From Chloroflexota bacterium (lineage in GTDB: Bacteria; Chloroflexota; Dehalococcoidia; UBA2247; JAUWOP01), in NCBI GenBank assembly GCA_030612045.1, contig JAUWOP010000005.1, positions 1 to 47,457 of the forward strand: 47,457 nt of DNA. Reading direction: 5' to 3'. The position numbers and the translations under genes were made by a program. The notes beneath the pieces were generated by a model. It saw only the letters and a program-made list of their open reading frames with translations. It was not told the origin of the DNA and did no database searches. Positions within the stretch are counted from its first letter, which is position 1. Each line of letters opens with the position of its first letter. This document shows, in pieces, positions 7,869 to 16,671 of this stretch.

Positions 7869-8041
7869 AAAGGCGATTTTCTGAAGCTAACCATAGATTT
7901 AGATTCAAGAAACTAAAAGGGGGAAGCTATTTCAAAAAAGCAGGAAAGGACCCTGCTGAAATTGCTAGAAGACTGCGTTTGGAAGTAGTGGAGAAGAAGT
8001 GTCCCTCATTCAGAAAATTCAGGGAACTCGTTCGGAATTAG
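7859..8041 (+). pseudogene. Unrecognised gene fragment without a start
   Basis: An open stretch without ATG, GTG or usable TTG reads RRFSEANHRFRFKKLKGG, then SYFKKAGKDPAEIARRLRLE and CPSFRKFRELV before TAG 8039-8041. Codon use and composition look protein-coding, and it lies between the helicase and DUF488 genes. I do not recognise the family. It looks like the 3' end of a gene whose start has been lost or frameshifted. Confidence 0.35.
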
Positions 8042-8066
8042 GGATGTTTCTTGAGGAGAATCGCTG

Positions 8067-8575
8067 ATGTTAAACCAGGGCACAATATATACAGTGGGAC
8101 ATAGCAATATTGAGTTTGAAAAATTATTGAACTTGCTGAACGGCATCGAGGCGGTGGTGGATGTGAGGAGTGTCCCATTTAGTAAGTATGCCCCCCAGTT
8201 CAGCAGGGATAATCTAAGAGAAAAGCTCACAGACGCTGGAATTGAATACATCTTTATGGAGGATAAACACATAGGGAATATCCTCGGCGGGAGACCGAAA
8301 GATGAAGATTGCTATGAGAATGGGAAGGTCATTTACGCGAAGGTAGAGGAGAAGGTCTGGTACCAGCAGGGAATCGCATCGCTAGTCGAGCTGGCGAGTA
8401 AAAAAAGGCAGCAATAATGTGTAGCGAAGAAGACCCGCATAAGTGTCATCGGCATCACCTGATTGCTCAAAGCCTGTTAAAAACGGGTATGGTCGTCTTT
8501 CATATGAGAGTAGACGGAACATTGGAAAAAGCAGAAAGGGAAGCCAGTCCAGCTCAGACTAGGTGGTTAGGCTGA
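8067..8575 (+). pseudogene. DUF488 protein with a one-base deletion in an A run
   Basis: The N-terminal frame (8067-8417) has the DUF488 start YTVGHSN..FEKLLNLL, VVDVRSVPFSKYAPQF and LGGRPKDED, but ends early at ASKKRQQ. In the next frame the conserved C-terminus follows: [20 protein letters not shown], then [15 protein letters not shown], to TGA 8573-8575. The seam is AGT followed by seven A then GG; eight A restores one 169-residue protein of normal length. DUF488 proteins are of uncertain function; the Cys/His-rich CHRHHLIA motif is their most conserved part. ATG follows GAGGAGAA. Confidence 0.75.
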
Positions 8576-8585
8576 AGCCACTGAA

Positions 8586-8660
8586 GTGGGTTTGTTGGGT
8601 TTGTTGGGTTCTCCACCCCCCTCCAACTCCATGAACTCTATAACCCAACAAACTCTATGA
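8586..8660 (+). repeat. GGGTTTGTT/AACTCTATG low-complexity inverted tract
   Basis: GGGTTTGTTGGGTTTGTTGG on the left and AACTCTATAACCCAACAAAC on the right form an imperfect hairpin. It is the same repeat vocabulary as 1,728-1,818. It separates the two DUF488 genes. Confidence 0.65.
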
Positions 8661-8675
8661 GCTCATCTGACTATC

Positions 8676-9110
8676 ATGAAGATTTATACCATCGGTTTCA
8701 CCCAAAAGAGTGCCCGGCAGTTCTTCGATACGCTCAGGAGAAACGGTATCAGCCAGGTAGTGGATATCAGGCTTAATAATACCTCTCAGCTCGCCGGATT
8801 CACGAAAAAAGACGACCTGGCGTATTTTTTGAAAGCACTGTGCGGCGTAGACTATTATCATTTGGAATTTCTGGCGCCGACGAAGGAAATCAGGGTCCAG
8901 TATGCCAGGAGCAAGGACTGGGATGTCTACACCCAGGAATATATGGCGCTTCTGGAGAGCAGGGATGTCCTGAGCAGACTTGAGCGATCGTTCTTTGAGA
9001 GAGAAACTTGTTTCCTTTGCAGCGAAGCATCGGCAGAGCACTGCCACAGGAGACTGTTGGCAGAATATTTGAAGACTCACTGGGAAGGTATTGAGGTGGT
9101 GCATCTATGA
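8676..9110 (+). CDS. DUF488 family protein
   Basis: The 144-residue protein is intact: MKIYTIGFTQKSARQFFDTL, VVDIRLNNTSQLAGF, and the C-terminal CFLCSEASAEHCHRRLLAEY containing the family Cys/CHR motif. It is a second, divergent DUF488 copy rather than a tandem duplicate, since it lacks the GGRP loop of the upstream gene. Its stop overlaps the recQ start (ATGA at 9107-9110), so it is co-translated with recQ. The biochemical role of DUF488 is not established; the coupling suggests a nucleic-acid or repair-linked role here. Confidence 0.85.
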   Translation: MKIYTIGFTQKSARQFFDTLRRNGISQVVDIRLNNTSQLAGFTKKDDLAYFLKALCGVDYYHLEFLAPTKEIRVQYARSKDWDVYTQEYMALLESRDVLSRLERSFFERETCFLCSEASAEHCHRRLLAEYLKTHWEGIEVVHL

Positions 9111-11299
9111 AGAGAGAGATAAGGGATGATTACGGAAAGCACTTTAACATGGCATTAGCGTATCAGACACTACAAAAATACTTTGGTCATACTTCATTCC
9201 TTCCTCTTCAAGAGGATGTCATCAAGGATATTCTGCTGAAAAATGATGTTTTTGTCCTCATGCCAACAGGTGGCGGTAAATCCTTGTGCTATCAATTGCC
9301 CGCCCTTCTTTTAGACGGTGTAACAATTGTCGTCTCGCCGCTTATCGCCTTAATGAAAGACCAGGTCGATGGGCTGAAAGCAAATGGGGTCGATGCCGCC
9401 TATATCAACAGCTCACTGAGTTTTGATAAGATACAAACTATAAAGTCGAAATTGCTGGAGAACCGAATCAGCATCCTTTATGTGGCTCCCGAAAGAATAA
9501 TGCTGCCGGACTTCCTATCATTTTTACAGCGTTTGAATATCAGCTTGATTGCCATTGATGAAGCCCATTGCATCTCCGAGTGGGGGCATGATTTTAGACC
9601 CGAATATCGCCAGTTGAAATCGCTTAAGGAGCATTTCCCTCAAATCCCTTTGGTTGCCCTGACAGCAACCGCTATTCCCGAGGTACAAAAGGATATCATA
9701 ACACAGCTAAAGCTAGCCGATCCAAAGATATATAAAGCAAGTTTCGACCGGGAGAATCTATTCTACCAGGTTAAACCAAAGGATAATGCCTATCATCAAT
9801 TATGGGAGTATCTAAAGAACCATAAGAGGGATTCGGGGATAATATACTGTTTCAGCCGCAAATCCACCGACGATTTATCAAGTAAACTTCGAGAAGATGG
9901 CTATCGTGCCTTGCCCTACCATGCCGGGTTGGATTCTGATTTAAGGACTGAGACGCAGGATAAATTTCGTAAAGACGATATTGAGATAATCGTGGCAACA
10001 ATAGCCTTTGGAATGGGGATAGATAAGCCAAATATACGCTTTGTGATCCACTACGATTTGCCGAGGAACCTTGAAGGTTATTATCAGGAAACGGGTAGGG
10101 CAGGAAGGGACGGACTTGAAAGCGATTGCATTCTCTTCTTCAGCTATGGTGATAAGGTAAAAATAGAATATTTTATCGGGCAGAAAGAGGATGAAACAGA
10201 AAAGCGAATTGCATATGACAAATTACAGGATATGCTCAATTTTTGTGAAGGTAGAACATGTCGCCGAAAAACCTTACTGAATTATTTCGGTGAAGTGTAT
10301 CACGAAACGAATTGCGGGAAATGCGATAATTGCCTGGAGCCGAAGGAAACGGTTGACGGAACCATTATCGCCCAAAAGATCATATCGTGCGTTTCTCGGA
10401 TTAAAGAAAGATTTGGAGTAAATCACATCGTTGATATCTTGTGTGGCTCAAGGAGTCAAAGGCTAATTCGCAATCGGCATGATACTTTGACCACCTACGG
10501 CATCGGCAAAGAATATACCAGGAAGCAATGGCAGGCTTTTATCAGGGAACTTGTTCAACTCGGTTACTTGCGATTGGATGGTGACAGATACCCCATCGTA
10601 AAACTAAGTGAAAAGAGTCATGGTATCTTATCCGAAAAAGAAATGGTTCTCTTGACCAAACCGGCAGAGGAAGTTCAGATAGCACAAAAATATTTTGATG
10701 AGAGCTTCGATCGAGAGCTATTTGAAAATTTAAGGGGTTTGAGGAAAAGACTTGCTGATGCGGAGGGTATGCCACCGTATATTATCTTTCATGATTCGAC
10801 TTTGAAGGCGATGGCAAGTCATTTCCCGCAAAACCTATCGGATTTTCAGAGGATGGACGGCGTTGGCGAGAGCAAATTAGAGAAATACGGGGAATTATTT
10901 GTAGAAGAAATCAGGGGTTATTGCAAGGAACGCAACATCGAACCAAAACCGACCAGCGTACATAGCTATCTCGCCAAAACAACAACATCTACGCTGCAAG
11001 AAACGCTAGAACTTTACAAACAAGATTTAACGATTGAGGAAATCGCCCGGAAAAGAAACCTGGCAATAAGCACGATAGCATCACACATCGAAAAGCTAAT
11101 TTTATCAGGCGAAGAAATTTCCATTGATAAATTCGTTGATATTGATAAGCAAAAACAGATTGTAAGGGAGCTCTCGATTCCGGGCAGTAAGAGATGGGCA
11201 TCTATAAAAGAAAGGCTGGGCGATGATTACACTTATGAAGAAATACGCCTGGTAAGCGCCTATAATTATGTAAGAAGCGCTGCGGCAGAGCTTATTTGA
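9107..11299 (+). CDS. recQ: ATP-dependent DNA helicase RecQ
   Basis: The 730-residue protein carries LMPTGGGKSLCYQ (Walker A, residues 51-63), IAIDEAHCISEWGHD (DEAH at 151-154), the C-terminal helicase lobe with ATIAFGMGIDKPN and QETGRAGRDG, and a zinc-binding Cys set (CEGRTCRR, NCGKCDNC). An RQC winged helix, an HRDC domain (ENLRGLRKRLADAEGMPPY) and a terminal HTH-like segment (LTIEEIARKRNLAISTIASH) follow. RecQ unwinds DNA 3' to 5' in recombinational repair. The start at 9107 overlaps the DUF488 gene; MALAYQTL at residue 15 is an alternative. Confidence 0.96.
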   Translation: MKREIRDDYGKHFNMALAYQTLQKYFGHTSFLPLQEDVIKDILLKNDVFVLMPTGGGKSLCYQLPALLLDGVTIVVSPLIALMKDQVDGLKANGVDAAYINSSLSFDKIQTIKSKLLENRISILYVAPERIMLPDFLSFLQRLNISLIAIDEAHCISEWGHDFRPEYRQLKSLKEHFPQIPLVALTATAIPEVQKDIITQLKLADPKIYKASFDRENLFYQVKPKDNAYHQLWEYLKNHKRDSGIIYCFSRKSTDDLSSKLREDGYRALPYHAGLDSDLRTETQDKFRKDDIEIIVATIAFGMGIDKPNIRFVIHYDLPRNLEGYYQETGRAGRDGLESDCILFFSYGDKVKIEYFIGQKEDETEKRIAYDKLQDMLNFCEGRTCRRKTLLNYFGEVYHETNCGKCDNCLEPKETVDGTIIAQKIISCVSRIKERFGVNHIVDILCGSRSQRLIRNRHDTLTTYGIGKEYTRKQWQAFIRELVQLGYLRLDGDRYPIVKLSEKSHGILSEKEMVLLTKPAEEVQIAQKYFDESFDRELFENLRGLRKRLADAEGMPPYIIFHDSTLKAMASHFPQNLSDFQRMDGVGESKLEKYGELFVEEIRGYCKERNIEPKPTSVHSYLAKTTTSTLQETLELYKQDLTIEEIARKRNLAISTIASHIEKLILSGEEISIDKFVDIDKQKQIVRELSIPGSKRWASIKERLGDDYTYEEIRLVSAYNYVRSAAAELI

Positions 11300-11570
11300 A
11301 GGGAGGAATCCGCCATCGAGCTTTTAAAGAGATGCTTCAAAACTCACAACAATTAGCAAGAACACCATAGTATGCTCTGCAGGGGGTATGATGGAATCAG
11401 CAAGGGAGATTATGCTCCCCGGAACAGCAATGCTCTCGTTTAGATAGAGTCTATTCTAATTGAAAAATGAGCCTGAAGGATAGTGGCAGCAGTAATAATC
11501 CCTCCTTTCTTTGTGGAGAGTTGTGGATATGGGGATAAAAGAAAGGAAGCAGCTTCAGGCAACCCGCTTA
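11300..11570. other. Intergenic stretch without recognised content
   Basis: I see no credible gene, RNA or repeat here. A 65-residue frame at 11,483-11,680 has no family pattern and no ribosome-binding site. Confidence 0.4.
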
Positions 11571-11753
11571 TCAAAATCTTGAGATCTGTTGAAAGAAATT
11601 GGAACGAGCCTTCACCATCCTTTCTGCAAATTCATTATCACTCATTTGACTGGCGACTGCTTCCAGACTTTCAAAAATAATGCCGGGACGCAGGCAGTTC
11701 TCAGCTTCGAACAACAATTTCAGCTTTTCTACGCTTGTTGGGGACATTGTCAT
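11571..11753 (-). CDS. Small hypothetical protein or gene remnant
   Basis: The 60-residue frame reads MTMSPTSVEKLKLLFEAENC, then RPGIIFESLEAVASQMSDNE and ends in a basic helix. Composition is protein-like (amphipathic helices, no low-complexity bias), but no family is recognised and the upstream GGTTAGAG is a weak ribosome-binding site. It may be a fragment left beside repeats. Confidence 0.35.
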   Translation of the reverse strand: MTMSPTSVEKLKLLFEAENCLRPGIIFESLEAVASQMSDNEFAERMVKARSNFFQQISRF

Positions 11754-11756
11754 CTC

Positions 11757-11928
11757 TAACCTTGCTCATTCTTTGCTGGGGATGAAAACATCCCCCCTTG
11801 AGCCAGTTAGAATTTTCATGGTAGCGTGGGGGCTTGTCCCCCACCCCTGCCGAGGATAAACCTCGGCGCTACGATAACCGGATAAACCTCGGCGCTACAA
11901 TGGCTATCGGCGCTACAATAGCTAATCA
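11757..11928 (+). repeat. Cluster of short hairpin repeats
   Basis: The first unit (11,762-11,806) is a hairpin, GCTCATTCTTTGCTGGGGAT/ATCCCCCCTTGAGC; relatives lie at 40,490-40,600. The second starts GTAGCGTGGGGGCTTGTCCC and ends CTCGGCGCTAC, and is followed by two more partial GATAAACCTCGGCGCTAC units. None has coding capacity or visible target duplications. Confidence 0.6.
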
Positions 11929-12040
11929 TAAGAAGAGACTATCCTATTCTAAAGTTTCCGAGAGCACTAAAGGTATTGGAAGAGACTGATGTTTCTCTCA
12001 GTCCGCGCAAAGTGATATACTTCCTGTAAGGAAGATATTG

Positions 12041-12859
12041 ATGGCAGGGAAAAAACAACCAAGATTTCTGATAACTAATGATGATGGTATATACGCCCCA
12101 GGGATATGGGTATTGGCAGAGAATCTAAAACAGGTGGGTAAGGTAGTGATTGTGGCGCCAGATCGAGAGCAGAGTGCTATAGGTACTGCTATTACGCTAC
12201 ACCAGCCCTTGAGGCTTAAAGAGATAGAGCCATTAGTAAAAGGGGTGAAAGCCTATTCTGTAGAAGGCACTCCCTCTGATAGCATCATCCTAGCGTTGCA
12301 GCTTCTACTACGCAACAAGGTTGATATGGTATTCTCCGGTATCAATGAGGGGGCTAATCTGGGCGACGATGTGCTCCTCTCAGGAACAGTAGGTGGGGCA
12401 ATGCAAGGTTATCTTCATGGTCTACCTGCTGTGGCAATCTCGGTAAACGCCTGGGAGAATGTGCATTTTGAGGCAGCTGCCATATTAGGCGTCATACTAG
12501 CAAGAAAACTGCTCTCCTCTCCCCCAAGTGTGAACATCGCGAAAAAGAGAATATTACTTAATGTGAATCTTCCCAACCTGCCAGTTGGAGGAATAAGAGG
12601 GATAGAGATTACTCACTTGGCTGGTAGAAGCTACTTTGACTTGATAAAGAAAGGGCACGATGGGAAGCGGGATTACTACTGGATTGTACGGGGAACACCC
12701 CTATGGGAAGTAGAAGAGGGGACTGATGCAAAGGTAGTGCAGGATGGAAGGATATCCATCACACCTATCCATAGCGATCTAAGCCTCCGAGAGAACAACG
12801 AGCTACTCTACAGTGTATCCTCAGAGATATTCAGAGAGTTGAGGGACGCAGGTCGATAG
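12041..12859 (+). CDS. surE: 5'/3'-nucleotidase SurE
   Basis: The protein has the SurE metal site: FLITNDDGIYAPG (Asp-Asp at residues 14-15), DREQSAIGTAIT with the phosphate-binding Ser, and SGINEGANLGDDVLLSGTVGGA with its Asn. SurE is a metal-dependent phosphatase acting on nucleoside monophosphates in the cytoplasm. I prefer ATG 12041 over the TTG three bases earlier; GTAAGGAAG lies 8 bases upstream. Length (272 residues) is normal. Confidence 0.95.
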   Translation: MAGKKQPRFLITNDDGIYAPGIWVLAENLKQVGKVVIVAPDREQSAIGTAITLHQPLRLKEIEPLVKGVKAYSVEGTPSDSIILALQLLLRNKVDMVFSGINEGANLGDDVLLSGTVGGAMQGYLHGLPAVAISVNAWENVHFEAAAILGVILARKLLSSPPSVNIAKKRILLNVNLPNLPVGGIRGIEITHLAGRSYFDLIKKGHDGKRDYYWIVRGTPLWEVEEGTDAKVVQDGRISITPIHSDLSLRENNELLYSVSSEIFRELRDAGR

Positions 12860-12892
12860 CTCCCCATTTATCGTGGTCAAGCTGTACACAAA

Positions 12893-14062
12893 TTGCCTTC
12901 GGCAACCTTTTCTAATCACAAGATAATAAGAAGAGTCTTTCCCATCCTGGCTATTGCACTTTTCACTTCCATGTTGGGGGTAGGAATTATTGCTCCCCTC
13001 TTGCCTATTTATGCTGAGAGCATGGGAGCTACCATATTGTGGATAGCTGTAATCTCTGCTAGTTTCTCTCTATCTCGTGCTATCTTCATGCCATTTATTG
13101 GTAGGGCATCTGATAAAAGAGGCAGAAAGGTTTTCCTTTGTGTTGGGCTCTTCGCTTATACAGTAATTTCCCTGGGATATATATGGGCAAGCCAGCCTCT
13201 GGAGTTGACCATAGTCCGACTACTACACGGTAGCGCTGCTGGCATGATTATCCCTATTGCACAAGCTTATATCGGTGACCTTGCCCCGGAGGGTGAGGAG
13301 GGAACATGGATGGGTTATTTCAATGCTACCTTCTTCGCTGGGTTTGGGTGTGGTCCTCTCATAGGTGGGGCACTAACTGACTATTTTGGTATGGATACTG
13401 CCTTTTATACTATGGGTGTGCTCAACCTGCTTGCCTTCATCCTGGTATTCCTTTTCCTTCCTGATGTACATCCCAAGGAGAGAAGGGGGTGTAGCCCACG
13501 GCCTTCCTTCCGAGAAATGGGGAAAAGTAGCATGATAAAAGTGTTGCTCAGCTTTCGTTTCACGAATGCTATGGGGCGGGGAGCCTTCATCACTTTTCTT
13601 CCCATACTTGCAGCTTTTTCTCTGGGACTAACCGCCGCTCAGATAGGAGTAGCTCTAGCACTCAATATCCTTGTGGCAGCATCGCTTCAGCCACTCTGTG
13701 GCAGGTTAGCAGATAAGTTTAGCAGAAGAAAACTGGTGGTCATAGGAAATCTAATTGACACTATGACGCTTGGTATGATTCCCTTGGTGCAAAACTTCTC
13801 TCAATTGCTGGCTCTATGTATAGTTGGTAGTGTTGCTAAAGCACTTTCTATCCCTGCAGCCTCAGCATTAACAGTAGAAGAGGGCAAGAGGTTCGGTATG
13901 GGATCCACCATGGGAGTATTCACTATGGCAATGAGCCTGGGTATGGCAGCATCCGTTATAAATGGTGGAGTAGCAGAACTCGGTGGATTAGATTCCGCTT
14001 TTTATTTTGGGGCTGGCATAGAGGCTCTAGGAACAGGACTGTTTATCTGGTTCACTAGGTGA
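12893..14062 (+). CDS. MFS transporter, drug-efflux type
   Basis: The 389-residue protein has about twelve hydrophobic segments and the MFS motif A between segments 2 and 3 (GRASDKRGRKV), with a second weaker copy (GRLADKFSRRK) in the C-terminal half. ARLL-type helix 4 (IVRLLHGSAAGMIIP) and GPLIGGALTDYFG resemble the proton-driven drug-efflux branch (TetA/Bmr type). Substrate cannot be told. The start is a TTG at 12893, 33 bases after surE, suggesting co-transcription; a start at a later codon is possible. Confidence 0.88.
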   Translation: MPSATFSNHKIIRRVFPILAIALFTSMLGVGIIAPLLPIYAESMGATILWIAVISASFSLSRAIFMPFIGRASDKRGRKVFLCVGLFAYTVISLGYIWASQPLELTIVRLLHGSAAGMIIPIAQAYIGDLAPEGEEGTWMGYFNATFFAGFGCGPLIGGALTDYFGMDTAFYTMGVLNLLAFILVFLFLPDVHPKERRGCSPRPSFREMGKSSMIKVLLSFRFTNAMGRGAFITFLPILAAFSLGLTAAQIGVALALNILVAASLQPLCGRLADKFSRRKLVVIGNLIDTMTLGMIPLVQNFSQLLALCIVGSVAKALSIPAASALTVEEGKRFGMGSTMGVFTMAMSLGMAASVINGGVAELGGLDSAFYFGAGIEALGTGLFIWFTR

Positions 14063-14155
14063 TATTATCCCAAATATTACACACGGTTCCTAGTTGCGTG
14101 ATATGCCCAAAATCTGTATGATTAGTGCTCCCTTAATGGGGAAGATGAGATAAAC

Positions 14156-15493
14156 ATGTACGAGGATACTATTGCAGCTATATCTACACCTATAGGAGAA
14201 GGGGGGATTGGCATCATCCGCCTTAGTGGGAAGAATTCTCAGCCTATTGCAGAGAAGCTATTTACTAGCAAGCTCTCCAACCATCATATCTCCTACGGAC
14301 ATATCATAGACCCTAATGATAACTCTATCATAGACGAAGTACTGGTCTCCTTCATGGCGGCACCTCATAGCTATACCCGTGAGGATGTGATAGAGATAAA
14401 TTGCCACGGTGGACCTCTCCCTTTGCAGCATATTCTGGAGCTAACCCTGCGCTACGGAGCAAGACTAGCAGAACCTGGGGAGTTTACCCTGCGAGCTTTT
14501 CTCAATGGGAGGATAGACCTTGCCCAAGCTGAAGCAGTACTGGATGTAATTCGAGCCAGGACCCAATCCAGCCTGCGTGTAGCGATCCAGGGATTGGAAG
14601 GATATCTCTCAACAGAGGTCAAGAGAATTCGCTCTCAGTTAATGTCAGCCCTTTCCTATCTCACTGCTCGAATTGACTTTCCTGAAGACGAAATTGAACC
14701 TCAGGATATCCTGCAGTTGATGGCAGACTCCCTTCAGAACCTACAGCAACTCCTCAATACTGCCGACGCCGGGATAATCTACCGCCAAGGGGTAAGAATA
14801 GCTATTGTGGGGTGCCCTAATGTAGGAAAGTCTACCCTCCTCAACCATCTCCTTCAGCAAGATAGGGCTATTGTTGCTCCTACACCAGGAACTACACGGG
14901 ATACGATTGAAGAAAGCGTAAACATCAGAGGAATACCTTTCGTATTAGTGGATACCGCAGGAATTCTTCATTCTAACGACCCTGTGGAATCTCTAGGTGT
15001 GGGGCGCAGTCGTAAGGCGATAGAACAGTCTGACCTGGTTCTTCTGGTACTTGATGTAAGCGAGCCAATGACTGATGCCGATAGAGAAATCATCTCCTAT
15101 CTTCGGGGGAAAGCAGTGGTAGTAGCTGCCAATAAGTGTGACCTGCCGCATAGAACCGAGAACCTAAGTCTCCCTTGGGAAGCTATTATGACCTCTGCAC
15201 TCACAGGAGAGGGAATCAGTATTCTGGAGGATAAGATTGCAGATACTGTGTTACAAGGTAAGGTGTTTGCCCCTGATACCCTTTTGGTAAGTAATACCCG
15301 ACATAAAGATGCTCTGCAAAGGGCTAAATTATCCCTGGAGCAGGTGTTCTCTGATATCGAATCGGGTATCCCTGATGACTTTATTACCATCTCGCTCACT
15401 GAGGCAGTAAATGCTCTGGGAGAAATTACTGGAGAGACAATTCGAGAGGAGTTACTGGAGACTATTTTTGCTAACTTCTGTATCGGGAAATAG
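14156..15493 (+). CDS. mnmE: tRNA modification GTPase MnmE
   Basis: The 445-residue protein has the folate-binding N-domain (TPIGEGGIGIIRLSG), a helical domain with the inserted GTPase (G1 GCPNVGKSTLL, G2/G3 TPGTTRDTIEE and DTAGI, G4 NKCD) and the diagnostic C-terminal FCIGK with its Cys. With MnmG it installs the carboxymethylaminomethyl or aminomethyl group on U34 of certain tRNAs. No mnmG lies nearby. GGGGAAGATGAG precedes the ATG. Confidence 0.97.
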   Translation: MYEDTIAAISTPIGEGGIGIIRLSGKNSQPIAEKLFTSKLSNHHISYGHIIDPNDNSIIDEVLVSFMAAPHSYTREDVIEINCHGGPLPLQHILELTLRYGARLAEPGEFTLRAFLNGRIDLAQAEAVLDVIRARTQSSLRVAIQGLEGYLSTEVKRIRSQLMSALSYLTARIDFPEDEIEPQDILQLMADSLQNLQQLLNTADAGIIYRQGVRIAIVGCPNVGKSTLLNHLLQQDRAIVAPTPGTTRDTIEESVNIRGIPFVLVDTAGILHSNDPVESLGVGRSRKAIEQSDLVLLVLDVSEPMTDADREIISYLRGKAVVVAANKCDLPHRTENLSLPWEAIMTSALTGEGISILEDKIADTVLQGKVFAPDTLLVSNTRHKDALQRAKLSLEQVFSDIESGIPDDFITISLTEAVNALGEITGETIREELLETIFANFCIGK

Positions 15494-15559
15494 TTCCAAG
15501 CCTTCAAGATTCATTTCAGCTAATGAGTAAAAGATGTAGGAGTAAATTACAGAGTACAT

Positions 15560-15673
15560 ATGGGCCAAGCATTATTGACAATCCCAATCCCAGCGTTTAT
15601 TCTATTCGTGGGACCCCTTTTGATGCTGGGCTCTATGGTGAATGTTTATTCTGGAATTAAGGGAAGTGCTTAG
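15560..15673 (+). CDS. 37-residue single-span membrane peptide
   Basis: ATG 15560 opens MGQALLTIPIPAFILFVGPL, then LMLGSMVNVYSGIKGSA and a TAG three bases before the universal stress protein ATG. About 25 central residues are hydrophobic, enough for one membrane helix, with a lysine only near the C-terminus. The coupling to a Usp/TrkA set suggests a small subunit of a transport system (compare KdpF-like peptides, as analogy only). The ribosome-binding site is weak (GTAGGAG, 17 bases upstream), so expression is uncertain. Confidence 0.45.
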   Translation: MGQALLTIPIPAFILFVGPLLMLGSMVNVYSGIKGSA

Positions 15674-15676
15674 AAT

Positions 15677-16111
15677 ATGAAACCTACTAGCAGGATTCTT
15701 GTCCCTGTGTGCGGTAACAGTGCTGACAGGGAAGCTGTTGAAATGGCGTGTAGACTTGCCAAAGGGAACAAGAGTGAAATACATTTGCTTTATGTAATTC
15801 AAGTAAAGCGGTCTTTACCACTTGATGCCAGAATGGAGCCGGAAACACAGAAAGGGGAGACAGTACTATATGCCGCTGAGAGTATTGCTGAGGAATTAGG
15901 ACAGGAGGTGAAGACTGACCTGGTGCAGGCGCGTGAGGTGGGACCTGCAATCATAGAGGAGGCAAGGGAACGAGGTGTTGAACTCACTGTAATGGGAGTA
16001 AATTATAAAAGGCGGTTTGGTGAGTTTGACCTGGGAGAAGTAGTTCCATATGTGCTAAAAAATGCCCATTGCCGTATATTCTTAGTGCGCCAACCTTTTC
16101 CAGTCAAGTAA
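15677..16111 (+). CDS. Universal stress protein UspA family
   Basis: The 144-residue Rossmann-like protein starts RILVPVCGNSADREAVEMAC and ends with VLKNAHCRIFLVR, as in single-domain Usp proteins. The ATP-binding G-2x-G-9x-G(S/T) loop is poorly preserved (ELTVMGVNYKRRFGEFDLG), so nucleotide binding is uncertain. Its TAA overlaps the next ATG by one base. Usp domains often accompany potassium and amino-acid transporters, which fits the downstream trkA genes. Confidence 0.85.
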   Translation: MKPTSRILVPVCGNSADREAVEMACRLAKGNKSEIHLLYVIQVKRSLPLDARMEPETQKGETVLYAAESIAEELGQEVKTDLVQAREVGPAIIEEARERGVELTVMGVNYKRRFGEFDLGEVVPYVLKNAHCRIFLVRQPFPVK

Positions 16112-16515
16112 TGATGAAAGTAGTTATTGTAGGGTGTGGCCGAGTAGGTGCACAGTTAGCAACAATGCTCGCTGCCGAGAATTATGATGTAACCATACTC
16201 GACATTAATCCTCATAGTTTGAGCAAGCTTGTCCCTACTTTTCAGGGAACTGCCTTACTAGGTGATGGAACAGATGAAGACTCCCTACGAAAGGCGGGAA
16301 TAGAGGGAGCAGAAGCCTTCATAGCTTTAACAGGTGAAGACAACCACAATATTATGGCTGCCCAGATTGCGAAGCATATCTTCAAAATACCTCGAGTTAT
16401 TTGTCGTATATATGACTCACAGCGAGGAGAGATTTACCAAGATCTAGGGCTGGAAACTGTAAGCCCCACTATAACCTTTGTCCAATCATTCAAGGATAAG
16501 CTGCAGCAAGGGTAA
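16111..16515 (+). CDS. trkA: TrkA-N (KTN/RCK) domain protein
   Basis: The start is ATG 16111, overlapping the usp stop; ATG 16114 is an alternative. The 134 residues form one NAD-binding Rossmann domain (MKVVIVGCGRVGAQLATML, DINPHSL, LLGDGTDEDSLRKAGIEGAE). There is no TrkA-C domain, unlike the following gene. It would act as a cytoplasmic regulator of a Trk/Ktr potassium channel subunit, which is not encoded in this window. Confidence 0.88.
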   Translation: MMKVVIVGCGRVGAQLATMLAAENYDVTILDINPHSLSKLVPTFQGTALLGDGTDEDSLRKAGIEGAEAFIALTGEDNHNIMAAQIAKHIFKIPRVICRIYDSQRGEIYQDLGLETVSPTITFVQSFKDKLQQG

Positions 16516-16671
16516 TTTTCTCACTCGTAACGATAGATGATTCCATCACATGAGGAATGCCGTTTCTGTGAGTGTAAATGTTGCGAAAAGCTAAATGTTT
16601 ATGGTATATAAATAGGCGCAGATATTTAGACCTGCCCAAGTTACGAAAAGACGAAAAAGGGAATGTAGAAA

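Noticed and set aside
8655-9104. 149-residue frame opposite the second DUF488 gene
   Set aside because: Antisense shadow of a gene with clear DUF488 motifs.
11483-11680. 65-residue + strand frame
   Set aside because: No ribosome-binding site or family pattern; the overlapping - strand frame is more protein-like, though also uncertain.
11821-11928. tRNA or structured RNA suggested by strong hairpins
   Set aside because: Hairpins are tandem GCCGAGGATAAACCTCGGC-type repeats; no cloverleaf or T-loop is present.
12038-12040. TTG as the surE start
   Set aside because: ATG immediately follows at 12041, with a better-spaced ribosome-binding site.
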